Shown: piece by piece, positions 1 through 8,115 of the stretch | Position numbering within the stretch: the first letter of the stretch is position 1 | Layout: every line of letters starts with the position of its first letter | Origin: Streptomyces luteolus | GTDB lineage: Bacteria > Actinomycetota > Actinomycetes > Streptomycetales > Streptomycetaceae | Length of the DNA: 64,000 bases | Assembly: GCF_029968015.1 (NCBI RefSeq) | Contig: NZ_JASCIS010000025.1 | Coordinates: forward strand, 1-64,000 | Direction: 5' to 3' | The notes under the pieces: model-generated | Told to the model about the DNA's origin: nothing | What the model saw: the letters and a program-made list of their open reading frames with translations, nothing else | Databases searched by the model: none | Program-made: the position numbers and the translations under genes

Positions 1-166
1 GGGGCGCCCCCCCCCCCCCCCCACGACGGCGATTTCACGGGCACACTCCGGGCAGGCCCGGCGCGGAGACGACGACATGCGACCAGTGTGCCCCGGACCA
101 CTGACAGCCGTGCCACCGACAGCCGTGCCACCGGCAGTCCCCGCGTCGGCCGCGGTCACCGCCGCG
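1..166. repeat. Left edge: 16-C homopolymer and a short direct repeat; no gene
   Basis: Positions 7-22 are an uninterrupted run of 16 cytosines. Positions 104-136 hold two copies of GACAGCCGTGCCACCG in tandem. No coding frame with a ribosome site is seen. This is the 3' flank of the minus-strand gene that ends at 167. A run this long is hard to sequence, so its length may be inexact. Confidence 0.6.
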
Positions 167-1429
167 TCACTGCGGGCCGTCGCTCGCCTTCCGCAGGGCC
201 GCGATGCAGGCGCCGATGGAGCGCTGCAGCTCTTCGAGGCGCTGCACCATGTCGTCCTCGTAGATGTCGTCGGCGTCGTCGAGGGTCAGTTCCTCGAACA
301 CCTTCGTCGCCTTCTCCAGGCTGCTGTAGAACTTCGAGCGCCGTTCCTGGACGCGCAGTTCGGGGTCGCCCTCGACGGCCTGCTCCACGGCCTGCGCGGC
401 GAGGTCCTTGACGGTGCCGTACGCCTCCGTCGTCCACGCGCCGGCCTCTTCGCCGTCGTCGAGCTCGTCGAGCAGGGACAGGTGGCGCTCGGCCTCCTGG
501 CGCAGCTCGGCGGGCGCCTGAAGCTTCTGGCCCGCCGGGGTCTTCAGCTCGCCCTGCTCGGCGATCTGCCGCACGAACCCGATCCGGTCGGCCGCCTTCG
601 CCTCCTGCGCGACGGCCTTCTTGAGGACGTCGGTACGCGCGATGTCGCGGGCCAGTTCGGTCTGCAGCGCCGGGTCCTCCTTGATCCGGTCGAGCAGCGC
701 GGCGCGCGCGGCCTGGGCGGTGGAGGGGTCGGCGAGGATCGCGGCGCGCAGCGCGGTCGGGTTCTCAGCGACCTCCAGGGCCTTGGTCGGGCGGATGCCC
801 TCGGCCTCGGCGGCGGCGGTGATGGCGGTGCCGCGCACGGACGTGGCGCTGTTGCGGGAGACGTAGTAGGAGAGCCAGACGTCCGCGTCCGGGAGTTCGA
901 CCTCGGCGCCCGGTTCGAGGGCCTCGAACTGCGGGACGAGACCGTCGTCGGCCGCCGCGTCCCAGGCCTTGTAGAAGCGCATGACGCGCTCCGCGGAGCA
1001 GCCGGCCAGCTCACCGAACCGCTTCGCGGACACCTTCGGGGTCTCCCCCGCCGCCTGCCCGCCGGGCCGCACGCTCCGGGCCACCTTGAGGGCGAAGGTC
1101 CAGCCTCCGGTACGGGCGTACACGCCGAACTCTTGGGCGTCGCGGGCGATGCGCTCGTCCAGGTCGTCGGAGGCCTCGGAGCCGTCGGAGGTGTCGGAGC
1201 CGTCGGAGGTGTCGGAGCCGTCGGAGACCTCGGAGGCGTCGGAGCCGTCTGAGGCGTTGTCCTCGTCCGTCCCCGGGGCCCACTCCGCGCCCGCGATCAG
1301 CTCGGCGTCCGTGGCGGTGACCGGCTGCTCCGCGGGCTCGGCCGCGGCCTGGCGGGGCACGTCTGCCGTGCTCTGCCGCGGGTCGACGGGTGCCGGGTCC
1401 GGCGTGGCGGGGACGGTCGCTACGGTCAC
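167..1429 (-). CDS. Hypothetical acidic protein with Ser/Asp/Gly repeat and a possible helix-turn-helix
   Basis: I do not recognise the family. The GTG start at 1429 is chosen because AGGAG lies 8 bases upstream; the frame is open for 20 more codons but without a ribosome site. The predicted protein has 420 residues. Residues about 57-92 are an acidic repeat built from SDGSDTSDGS-type units, encoded by 9- and 18-bp DNA repeats at about 1166-1250. Residues about 133-157 (VSAKRFGELAGCSAERVMRF) resemble a helix-turn-helix, and the remainder is charged and helical (Glu, Lys, Ala rich), so a DNA-binding or scaffold role is possible but is inference. There is no signal peptide or membrane segment. 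It is divergent from the membrane-protein pair that begins at 1601. Confidence 0.75.
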   Translation of the reverse strand: MTVATVPATPDPAPVDPRQSTADVPRQAAAEPAEQPVTATDAELIAGAEWAPGTDEDNASDGSDASEVSDGSDTSDGSDTSDGSEASDDLDERIARDAQEFGVYARTGGWTFALKVARSVRPGGQAAGETPKVSAKRFGELAGCSAERVMRFYKAWDAAADDGLVPQFEALEPGAEVELPDADVWLSYYVSRNSATSVRGTAITAAAEAEGIRPTKALEVAENPTALRAAILADPSTAQAARAALLDRIKEDPALQTELARDIARTDVLKKAVAQEAKAADRIGFVRQIAEQGELKTPAGQKLQAPAELRQEAERHLSLLDELDDGEEAGAWTTEAYGTVKDLAAQAVEQAVEGDPELRVQERRSKFYSSLEKATKVFEELTLDDADDIYEDDMVQRLEELQRSIGACIAALRKASDGPQ

Positions 1430-1500
1430 AGGGAACGCTCCTGGCGGTATTCCGACGTACAACGAACAAAGCACGCATCTTATGCGCACCGGGTTGACGC

Positions 1501-1568
1501 GGACCCGCGTGGACCCGCGCGGACCCGCGTACGGCCGTCGAAGTGGCGCCGGACACGTGTCCTAGACT
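1501..1568 (+). promoter_or_regulatory. Promoter region with GGACCCGCG triplet repeat and a 12-bp palindrome
   Basis: Three tandem copies of a GGACCCGCG(T/C) unit occupy 1501-1530. The perfect palindrome GGACACGTGTCC lies at 1551-1562 and is followed at once by TAGACT (1563-1568), which fits a -10 box for the gene at 1601. A palindrome touching the -10 box suggests an operator. The regulator is unknown. Confidence 0.4.
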
Positions 1569-1600
1569 CGCAGCACCCGAAGCAGGAGCGAGCCCAACAG

Positions 1601-2251
1601 ATGCCATCCGCCGTGCAGGTCCCGCCGGACGAGTGCGCCTTCGATCACGCCGCGACGCGACGCAACTGGCAGCGGGCGCGGCTGCGGGCCGGGTCGGCGC
1701 TGCCGCTGGTCGTCCTGCTGCTGCTCGCGACCCTGACCGTGATGGGGCTGCTCGGCGACCGGCACGGATCACCTCCGATGTGGATGCGGATCGCCGGGTT
1801 CGTCTGTCTCGTGGCGGCGCCGTTCGTGTTCGCGGCCGCCCTGTACTCGCTCGGCCCGGTGCTGCGGCTGCGCCGGATCCGACGGGTGCTGCGCGCGTAC
1901 CCGTGGGAGTACCGCGCGGCCGTACGCCCCTGTCCCGGCGTCAAGGACGTGATGGCGCTGCCCGTCCAGCTGCGGGCGGAGCCCGATGGGGAGTGGTCGA
2001 AGGCGATGCGGGCGATCAACCCGCTGCAGCGCAAGCGCTGGACGGGCGTGATGGAGCAGGGCGCGTGGTTCGCGGGCGACCCCGAGTTCGGCGGGGTCAT
2101 CGCCGAGCCGGGCGGCCGGGAGCTGATGACGCTCGAACGCGGCAGCCGTACGCCCCTGGAGGAGTACCGGGCGATCGCCCGCGACAAGGAGCGGATGGCA
2201 CGCGCCAAGCGGGCGGGCCTCGCCTCGCTCGGCGCGGGACTGCGCGGCTGA
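1601..2251 (+). CDS. Hypothetical two-TM membrane protein (paralogue of next gene)
   Basis: A 216-residue protein of unknown function. Residues 5-25 include the motif AFDHAATRRNW, which recurs as AFDDAATRELW near the N-terminus of the next gene, so the two are tandem paralogues. Two hydrophobic segments (about 31-50 and 62-85) are followed by a basic stretch (RLRRIRRVLRAYPWEYRAAV) and a soluble C-terminal domain of about 120 residues, probably cytoplasmic. The ATG at 1601 has AGGAG 13 bases upstream, a long spacing. The pair is co-directional with a 73-bp gap, consistent with one transcription unit. Confidence 0.75.
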   Translation: MPSAVQVPPDECAFDHAATRRNWQRARLRAGSALPLVVLLLLATLTVMGLLGDRHGSPPMWMRIAGFVCLVAAPFVFAAALYSLGPVLRLRRIRRVLRAYPWEYRAAVRPCPGVKDVMALPVQLRAEPDGEWSKAMRAINPLQRKRWTGVMEQGAWFAGDPEFGGVIAEPGGRELMTLERGSRTPLEEYRAIARDKERMARAKRAGLASLGAGLRG

Positions 2252-2324
2252 GCCCGCCCCCCCAGCCCCCTGAGTTCCCCCCACCCGGCACCGAGCCGGT
2301 TCACCTCATCCGAAGGAGCAGTGC

Positions 2325-2918
<594 letters not shown>

Positions 2919-2998
2919 GCCCTCCGGGCCACCCCGCCGAGCGTGCCCGCGGTCGGCGAGGGCCGGACGAAGGCGACGCCCGGGTCCCCGCGGAGTCC

Positions 2999-4048
2999 CT
3001 ACGCCCCGTCCTCGCCCGTACGACGTCCGCCGCCGCGGACCCGGCTTCCGGCCGGTGTTCCGCGGCGGCGCAGTCGTGTCGGCCCGCGGGAGCCCGAGCC
3101 GTTGCCGGACTGCAGAGGGTCGACGGGCCCGCCCGTGCGGTGTTCGAGGTGGATGCCGTGGAAGACGAGCCGCGTCAGGCTGAGCGCGATGAGCGCCTCG
3201 GCCCAGTAGAACGCGGCGTAGTCGAGCACGCAGCCGTTGGGCGGGGAGCCGGGCGCCGCGTTGCGGAGGCCGACCAGGGCGAACAGGCTCGCCGCCATCC
3301 AGCCGAGCGCGGGCCAGACGAGGCCGCGGCGCTGGCCCACGACCAGCCAGCAGGCGACGGCCACCGCGAGGGCGATCGCCCACATCGCGGCGATCATGAA
3401 CCAGGCCATGATGAACGTGGACCGGGAGCGCTTGACGGTGCCGTCGATGCTCGCCACCGCGTCGTCGTACGACGTGCCACCCGGGTCGATCGCGAAGTTC
3501 GGGTCCTCGTCGCGGTAAGTGAGGGCGATCGGCACGGCGTCCTTGCCGGTGGTGGTCGCGGTCAGCGCCAGGTGGGTCTCGTACCGGTCGAAGGGGTAGT
3601 CGGACGGGGTGCCCGCGGAGAGGGTCAGCTGGAACTCCCTGCGCCAGACCGGGCTGTCCTTGTCGAACCTCAGCTCGTCGTGGTCCGGGTCGTTGGTGTA
3701 GATCGCCACGTTCGTGTTCGGGCTCCCGACCGGGTCGGCGTACTTGCCGCGCGCCCGTGCGAACAGTTGCAGGGTCATGCGCCGGTCGCCGGGGCTGGTG
3801 CGCTGCACGGTCACCTCGACGTCGAGGCGGTCGTCCTCGCGGTGGGCGCCGACGTGCACGGGTCGCTGGCGTACGGAGCGTTCGTCGAAGTAGAGGCCGA
3901 CGCCCGTGCCGAACAGGGCGAGCAGCACGACGAGGCCGATGAGGGCACCGCGCCAGGGCAGCTCGGCCGTGCGGCGGCCGGCCCGTGCCGCGGCGGGCAG
4001 CAGGGCGCGCGCACTGCGTACGGGGCGCCGTCGCGCGGGCGGTGACAT
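2999..4048 (-). CDS. DUF4436 family membrane protein
   Basis: A 349-residue protein. An N-terminal arginine-rich stretch and one membrane segment (about 33-53) lead into a beta-rich extracytoplasmic domain with a central motif YPFDRYETHLAL, characteristic of DUF4436 proteins, whose function is unknown. Three further hydrophobic segments follow (about 220-245, 252-272 and 285-308), and the C-terminus is an Arg/Gly-rich tail. The ATG at 4048 is chosen over longer in-frame extensions because it begins with a plausible cytoplasmic leader (MSPPARRRPVRS). It diverges from the acyl-CoA ligase at 4213, leaving a 164-bp shared promoter region. Confidence 0.75.
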   Translation of the reverse strand: MSPPARRRPVRSARALLPAAARAGRRTAELPWRGALIGLVVLLALFGTGVGLYFDERSVRQRPVHVGAHREDDRLDVEVTVQRTSPGDRRMTLQLFARARGKYADPVGSPNTNVAIYTNDPDHDELRFDKDSPVWRREFQLTLSAGTPSDYPFDRYETHLALTATTTGKDAVPIALTYRDEDPNFAIDPGGTSYDDAVASIDGTVKRSRSTFIMAWFMIAAMWAIALAVAVACWLVVGQRRGLVWPALGWMAASLFALVGLRNAAPGSPPNGCVLDYAAFYWAEALIALSLTRLVFHGIHLEHRTGGPVDPLQSGNGSGSRGPTRLRRRGTPAGSRVRGGGRRTGEDGA

Positions 4049-4212
4049 GGCACGATCCTCAGCGGTCCGGCGGGCACACGCCGCGTGGGAGCACCCAGGT
4101 GGGCCTGGCCTGTTCCGGCAGGAGGTGCCGCGCCCGGTCTCGACCGACCCCGCGAGTTCCGGCAGCATGGCGCGGAGTCCGAGCCGCTCCGCCCCAGAAG
4201 GCAGGTGCCCCG

Positions 4213-5841
4213 ATGCTCGATCGCTCTCCGAATCTCGCCCTCCTCGCCGAGAACGCACGGGAACGCCTCGGTGATCACGAGGCGCTGGTGTACGACGGCC
4301 GTGTCCATCGCTCCGGCCCGCTGTTCGAGCGGGCCACCCGGGTCGGTACGGGCCTGACCGGCCTCGGCGTCGCGCCAGGCGACCGGGTCGTCGTCCTGAC
4401 CGCGAACTGCCCCGAGGTGACGCTCACGTACAACGCGATCTGGCGGGCCGGCGGGGTGGTGACACCGGTGATGTTCCTGGTGGGGCCCGACGAGCTGGCG
4501 CACATCCTGGTCGACTCCGGCGCCCGGGTCCTGATCACCAGCCCGGAGCTGCTGCCGACGGTCGCGGGGGCCGCGCCGCGCGCGCCGGAGCTGCGGCATG
4601 TGGTGGTCATCGGCGCCCCGGACGGCCCGGACGCCCCGGACGCCCCGGACGGCCCAGACACCCCGGACACCCCGGACGCCCCGGACTCCGGGACGCCGTC
4701 GCTGCCGCCGCACCTGCACGTCTGCTCGTTCGCGGACGTCGAGGCCGCGGCGGCCGGTCATCCGGTGGCGCGCGCGGCGGACGACCTCGCCGCACTGCTC
4801 TACACCGGCGGTACGACGGGCCGGGCGAAGGGCGTGATGCTCAGCCACGGCAACCTGCACGCCTGCTCGCTCAGCACGCACACCGCCGCGCAGGAGACCG
4901 TCGAACCCGAGGGCCCGGGCCGGACGCTGATCCCGCTGCCGCTCTCGCACGCGTACGGTCTGATCGTGACGCTCGTCGGCTGGCACGCCCTGGAGCCCCA
5001 ACTGGCCGTGCTGCAAAGGTGGTTCGACCCGGCCGAGTGGCTCGACCTGGCGCAGAGGCACCGGGTGCACCGCACCACCCTGGTACCGAGCATGATCCAG
5101 ATGCTGCTCGCACAGCCCCTCGACGAGGCCGACCTGAGCGAGCTGCGCCATGTCGCGAGCGGCGCGGCACCGCTGCCGTACGAGGTGCGCGCCGAGTGGG
5201 AGCGGCGGGTGCCGGGGAGCCGGATCCTGGAGGGGTACGGCTGTACGGAGTCCGGTTCGGTCATCGCCACCACCCGGCCGGGGCGGGTCAGGCCCGGCTC
5301 GGTGGGACAGCCGCTGCCCGGCTACGACATCGAGATCCGGGACGAGCAGGGCCGCGCGGTCCCGGCGGGCGGCGACGGCGAGATCTGTGTGCGCTCGGCC
5401 GGGGTGACGGTCGGGTACTGGCAGGCGCCGGAGCTGACCGGGCAGACGGTGCGCGACGCGTGGCTGCACACCGGGGACATCGGCCGGTTCGACGAGGACG
5501 GCTTCCTGTACGTGGTCGACCGCAAGAAGGACCTGATCCTGCGGGGCGGGTTCAACGTCTACCCGCGCGACGTCGAGGACGTCCTCGTCACCCACCCGGA
5601 GGTCGCCGCGGCCGGGGTCGTGGGCCGCCCGGACGCCCGCCTCGGCGAGGAGGTCGTGGCGTACGTGACGCTGCGCGGCGACCGGGCCGTGCCTGCGGAG
5701 GAACTGGTGGCGTACGCGCGCGAGCATCTGGCGGCGCACAAGTATCCGCGCGAGGTGCGGGTGGTGGGGCAGCTGCCGCTGACGAGCGTGGGGAAGCTGG
5801 ACCGGAAGGCGTTGCGGAGGTTGTACGTCTCGGGCCAGTGA
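4213..5841 (+). CDS. Acyl-CoA synthetase / AMP-dependent ligase
   Basis: A 542-residue member of the adenylate-forming (ANL) superfamily, predicted to activate a carboxylic acid as acyl-AMP and transfer it to CoA. Visible core motifs are the P-loop-like YTGGTTGRAKGVMLSH, GYGCTESG, the ATP-binding HTGDIG, the hinge DRKKDLILRGG, and the C-terminal catalytic lysine in TSVGKLDRKAL. Substrate cannot be read from sequence; the long-chain fatty-acid ligase (FadD) group is the best guess. Residues about 134-158 are an insertion of Pro-Asp repeats (PDGPDAPDAPDGP...) not expected in the family. ATG at 4213. It stands alone, followed by a repeat and a dead gene. Confidence 0.88.
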   Translation: MLDRSPNLALLAENARERLGDHEALVYDGRVHRSGPLFERATRVGTGLTGLGVAPGDRVVVLTANCPEVTLTYNAIWRAGGVVTPVMFLVGPDELAHILVDSGARVLITSPELLPTVAGAAPRAPELRHVVVIGAPDGPDAPDAPDGPDTPDTPDAPDSGTPSLPPHLHVCSFADVEAAAAGHPVARAADDLAALLYTGGTTGRAKGVMLSHGNLHACSLSTHTAAQETVEPEGPGRTLIPLPLSHAYGLIVTLVGWHALEPQLAVLQRWFDPAEWLDLAQRHRVHRTTLVPSMIQMLLAQPLDEADLSELRHVASGAAPLPYEVRAEWERRVPGSRILEGYGCTESGSVIATTRPGRVRPGSVGQPLPGYDIEIRDEQGRAVPAGGDGEICVRSAGVTVGYWQAPELTGQTVRDAWLHTGDIGRFDEDGFLYVVDRKKDLILRGGFNVYPRDVEDVLVTHPEVAAAGVVGRPDARLGEEVVAYVTLRGDRAVPAEELVAYAREHLAAHKYPREVRVVGQLPLTSVGKLDRKALRRLYVSGQ

Positions 5842-5970
5842 TTCTTTCCCCCTCCCCGCCCCTTCCCGAACGCTTGCAGCAGCTTCGGGGCTGCGCCCCC
5901 GGATCCCGCAATGTCGTTCGACTGCCGCGCCGTCGTGGCTGGTCGGGCGGTTCCCCGCGCCCCACCGGCC
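5842..5970. repeat. Streptomyces-type interspersed GC repeat, copy 1
   Basis: Contains CCCTCCCCGCCCCTTCCCGAA followed by a GGGGCTGCGCCCCCGGA hairpin, and then GGCTGGTCGGGCGGTTCCCC at about 5938-5957. The first block recurs in reverse orientation at 21955-22030. These are common non-coding elements of Streptomyces genomes from family knowledge. The right edge abuts the truncated GH65 reading frame exactly. Confidence 0.6.
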
Positions 5971-6643
5971 TCACCAGCGACAACTACGCGGGCCTGGTGT
6001 TCTGGGACGCCGAGACGTGGATGTTCCCGAGCCTGCTCGCCCTCGACCCCGAACTCGCCCGCTCCGTCGTCGACTACCGCTACCGCACCCGCACGGCAGC
6101 CCGCGCCAACGCCCGCAAACTCGGCCACTCCGGCCTGTTCTACGCCTGGACCAGCGGGGCGAAGGGCGATCTGTGGAAGGAGTGGGCCGCGTCACGGTGA
6201 GCGAGGGGGCGCCCGCGATCCTCAAGAACCGCCGCCCGGACCTCGAACCGACGGCGAACCTGGCCCGTTGCCGCCCGGTGAGCGGCAGCACGCCCGAGCC
6301 CGGCCGGTACGCGGAGGCCGCCGTCGACGGCAGCGCGGCGACGGCGTGGGTGCCCGAGGCGCGCGAGGGCAGCCTGCGTGTCGACCTGGCCCGCCCCGCC
6401 ACCCTGCGGCGTGTCGGCATCACGTGGACCGAGCCGCGCCCCGCGTCGCACCGCGTGGAGACCTCCCTCGACGGGCGGCACTGGCAGCGGGTGACCGTCG
6501 CCCCGGACTCGGGTGACCTGGCGCAGAACGTGGTGGCACGCCATGTCCGCGTGACCGTCCGGGGCACGTCGGGAGGCTCGGGAGGTTCGGGAGGTTCGGG
6601 AGTCGAAGACAGGCCCGGCATCGGCGAGTTGCGGGTGGAGTGA
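5971..6643 (+). pseudogene. Remnant of a GH65 glycoside hydrolase with a C-terminal discoidin (F5/8 type C) domain
   Basis: Two pieces of one ancestral gene survive in different frames. Piece one (5971-6200) encodes about 75 residues including LVFWDAETWMFPSL and YAWTSGAKGDLW, part of the (alpha/alpha)6 barrel of family GH65 (trehalase and maltose-phosphorylase relatives), ending at TGA 6198-6200. Piece two (from GTG 6197 to 6643) encodes about 148 residues that look like a discoidin carbohydrate-binding domain (AVDGSAATAWVP, VDLARPATLRRVGITW), with a GGSGGSGGSG repeat near the end. Most of the catalytic domain, its N-terminus and the secretion signal are missing. The 5' break coincides with an interspersed repeat. 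Alternatively the 3' piece might still be translated from GTG 6197 as a small orphan domain. Confidence 0.7.
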
Positions 6644-6682
6644 CACCGGTTCGACGACAGGGCCGAGTACGTGCCGGGCGCC

Positions 6683-7198
6683 TCAGGAGGCGTCCGGCAC
6701 GTACTTGTAGCCGACGCTGCGCACCGTCACGATCCGGCCGCGGTGCTTCGGGCCGAACTTGCGGCGCAGGCGGGCGATGTGGACGTCCACGGTGCGGCCG
6801 TCGCCGACGTGCCCGTAGCCCCATACGTGACCGACGAGGTACTCCCTGGAGTACACGCGGTGCGGATGCCCGGTGAGTTGGGCGAGGAGCTCGAACTCCA
6901 GGTAGGTCAGGTCGAGTTCGCGCCCGTCGAGCACGGCGACGCGCCGTTCGGCGTCGAGGCGCAGGGCGTCGGGCGGGGTGTCCTGCGGAACGGGGGTGCC
7001 GGCGGGGGCGACGGCGTGCGGCTCCGGGCGGATGCCGCTGCGCGCGAACAGCTCCGTCGGATCGGTGCCCGCCGGGAGCAGGACCAGATATCCGACGAAC
7101 TCGCGGGCGTCCTCACGTACGAGCCGGAGGTGGCGGGTCGGCTGCGGGACACGGGGAGCGACTGGGGCGGTGGAGCGGCTGGGTGCGGCCGTGGTCAT
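6683..7198 (-). CDS. OmpR/PhoB-type winged-helix transcriptional regulator without receiver domain
   Basis: A 171-residue protein. Residues about 78-168 form a complete OmpR/PhoB C-terminal DNA-binding domain: ELDLTYLEFELLAQL, the recognition-helix stretch DGRTVDVHIARLRRKFG and the beta-hairpin wing VTVRSVGYKYVP. The N-terminal ~75 residues are not a phospho-receiver (no acidic pocket, no conserved Lys) and are rich in Pro, Ala and Arg, so this is not a classical two-component regulator and no histidine kinase is nearby. ATG at 7198. A cysteine-rich leader peptide ends 55 bases upstream on the same strand, so expression may respond to cysteine supply. Targets are unknown; the divergent neighbours (Rrf2, TauE exporter) suggest sulfur metabolism. 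Confidence 0.85.
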   Translation of the reverse strand: MTTAAPSRSTAPVAPRVPQPTRHLRLVREDAREFVGYLVLLPAGTDPTELFARSGIRPEPHAVAPAGTPVPQDTPPDALRLDAERRVAVLDGRELDLTYLEFELLAQLTGHPHRVYSREYLVGHVWGYGHVGDGRTVDVHIARLRRKFGPKHRGRIVTVRSVGYKYVPDAS

Positions 7199-7253
7199 GG
7201 CTTCTCGATTCGCTGGGTCCGGAGGGAAGGCAGTGGTGCGGAGCAGGGGTGCC

Positions 7254-7355
7254 TCAGTCGCGACAGCACGCGCAGCGGACGGCGCAGACGGCGCTGGCGA
7301 CGCGACGGAAGTCGACGTGCCGACGGCGTACGAGCGGCTGCTGGTCGCGTGACAT
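7254..7355 (-). CDS. Cysteine-rich leader peptide (putative attenuator)
   Basis: A 33-codon ORF on the minus strand: ATG at 7353-7355, stop TGA at 7254-7256, with AGGGA about 5 bases upstream of the start. Its middle reads RRRHVDFRRVASAVC, which matches the RRHVDLxRVxSAxC pattern of the widespread actinobacterial 'putative leader peptide' group, and it ends CAVRCACCRD, so four of the last ten residues are cysteine. In family terms, such peptides precede genes of cysteine and sulfur-source uptake, where ribosome stalling at Cys codons can control the downstream gene. Here it precedes the winged-helix regulator gene by 55 bases. The peptide match is seen directly; the attenuation role is inferred. 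Confidence 0.75.
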   Translation of the reverse strand: MSRDQQPLVRRRHVDFRRVASAVCAVRCACCRD

Positions 7356-7420
7356 GGCGTCCCTACTGCGCGTCCTCGCGGACCCGCGTCGAAGTGCCGG
7401 TGGCCGGCGCCCGGCCACTC

Positions 7421-7443
7421 TTTCCTATCAGAGTAGTAGGAAA
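7421..7443. promoter_or_regulatory. Palindromic operator upstream of the Rrf2 gene
   Basis: TTTCCTA, nine bases, then TAGGAAA form a perfect 7-bp inverted repeat 48 bases before the Rrf2 start codon. A close copy of the same layout occurs at 8072-8093 before the exporter gene. Most likely the Rrf2 binding site, giving autoregulation. Confidence 0.6.
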
Positions 7444-7491
7444 TAGCCCGGCGCCGCCAGTGGGGCGCCGCCAGTGGGCGATAATGCGGGC

Positions 7492-7950
7492 ATGCGCATC
7501 TCAGCCAGAGCGGACTACGCGGTACGGGCGGCCCTGCAGCTCGCGGCCTGCACGGACACCGGCCCCGTGAAAGCCGAGACGATCTCCACGGCCCAGGAGA
7601 TTCCGCACAAATTCCTTGAAGGCATCCTCAACGACATGCGCCGCGGCGGCCTCGTCACCAGTCAGCGCGGCGGCAACGGCGGCTACCGCCTCGCGCGGCC
7701 CGCCGCGGAGATCAGCGTCGCGGACGTGATCCGCACGGTCGACGGCCCGTTGGTATCGGTACGCGGCGTACGCCCGCCCGAATTGTCGTACTCCGGACCG
7801 GCCGAGTCGCTGCTGCCGCTGTGGATCGCGCTGCGCGCCAATGTCCGGCAGATCCTCGACGGCGTCTCCCTGGAGGACGTCGCGTGCGCCGGACTGCCCG
7901 CCGAGGTCGCGGAGTTGGCGGAGAATCCGTCGGCGTGGACGAACCCCTGA
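7492..7950 (+). CDS. Rrf2 family transcriptional regulator
   Basis: A 152-residue Rrf2-type regulator. The N-terminus MRISARADYAVRAALQLA is the family signature, followed by the winged helix-turn-helix (IPHKFLEGILNDMRRGGLV, then the wing SQRGGNGGYRLARP) and a long dimerisation helix. It lacks the three clustered cysteines that bind an Fe-S cluster in IscR or NsrR; only two isolated Cys remain, so it belongs to the CymR-like, cluster-free type. ATG at 7492 has no strong ribosome site. A palindrome at 7421-7443 and its near copy before the next gene indicate that it controls itself and the TauE/SafE exporter. CymR-like members respond to cysteine precursors; that sensing here is inference. Confidence 0.88.
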   Translation: MRISARADYAVRAALQLAACTDTGPVKAETISTAQEIPHKFLEGILNDMRRGGLVTSQRGGNGGYRLARPAAEISVADVIRTVDGPLVSVRGVRPPELSYSGPAESLLPLWIALRANVRQILDGVSLEDVACAGLPAEVAELAENPSAWTNP

Positions 7951-8071
7951 GCAAGGCCCGCGTGTGGCACTCTCTCGCGACACGCCTCTGACCTGCCGCT
8001 TCCCGGATAGCAAGACGAATCTGTCCATTTGCTGAACACCCGCTTGCCCGTAAGGCAGTTCACGGCCACTA

Positions 8072-8093
8072 TCCCTACCAATCCAGTGGGAAA
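8072..8093. promoter_or_regulatory. Second copy of the Rrf2-type operator, upstream of the exporter
   Basis: CCCTA, nine bases, TGGGAAA matches the TCCTA-9-TAGGAAA core at 7423-7443 in spacing and in most arm positions. It lies 22 bases upstream of the proposed GTG start of the TauE/SafE gene, overlapping the likely promoter. A further TCCCTA/TAGGGA inverted repeat spans 8072-8101. Confidence 0.55.
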
Positions 8094-8115
8094 ACTAGGG
8101 AAGGTACGTGCCGTC

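Noticed and set aside
3811..5739. A 642-codon minus-strand frame over the acyl-CoA ligase
   Set aside because: The plus strand encodes a full ANL-superfamily enzyme; the minus frame has no family resemblance.
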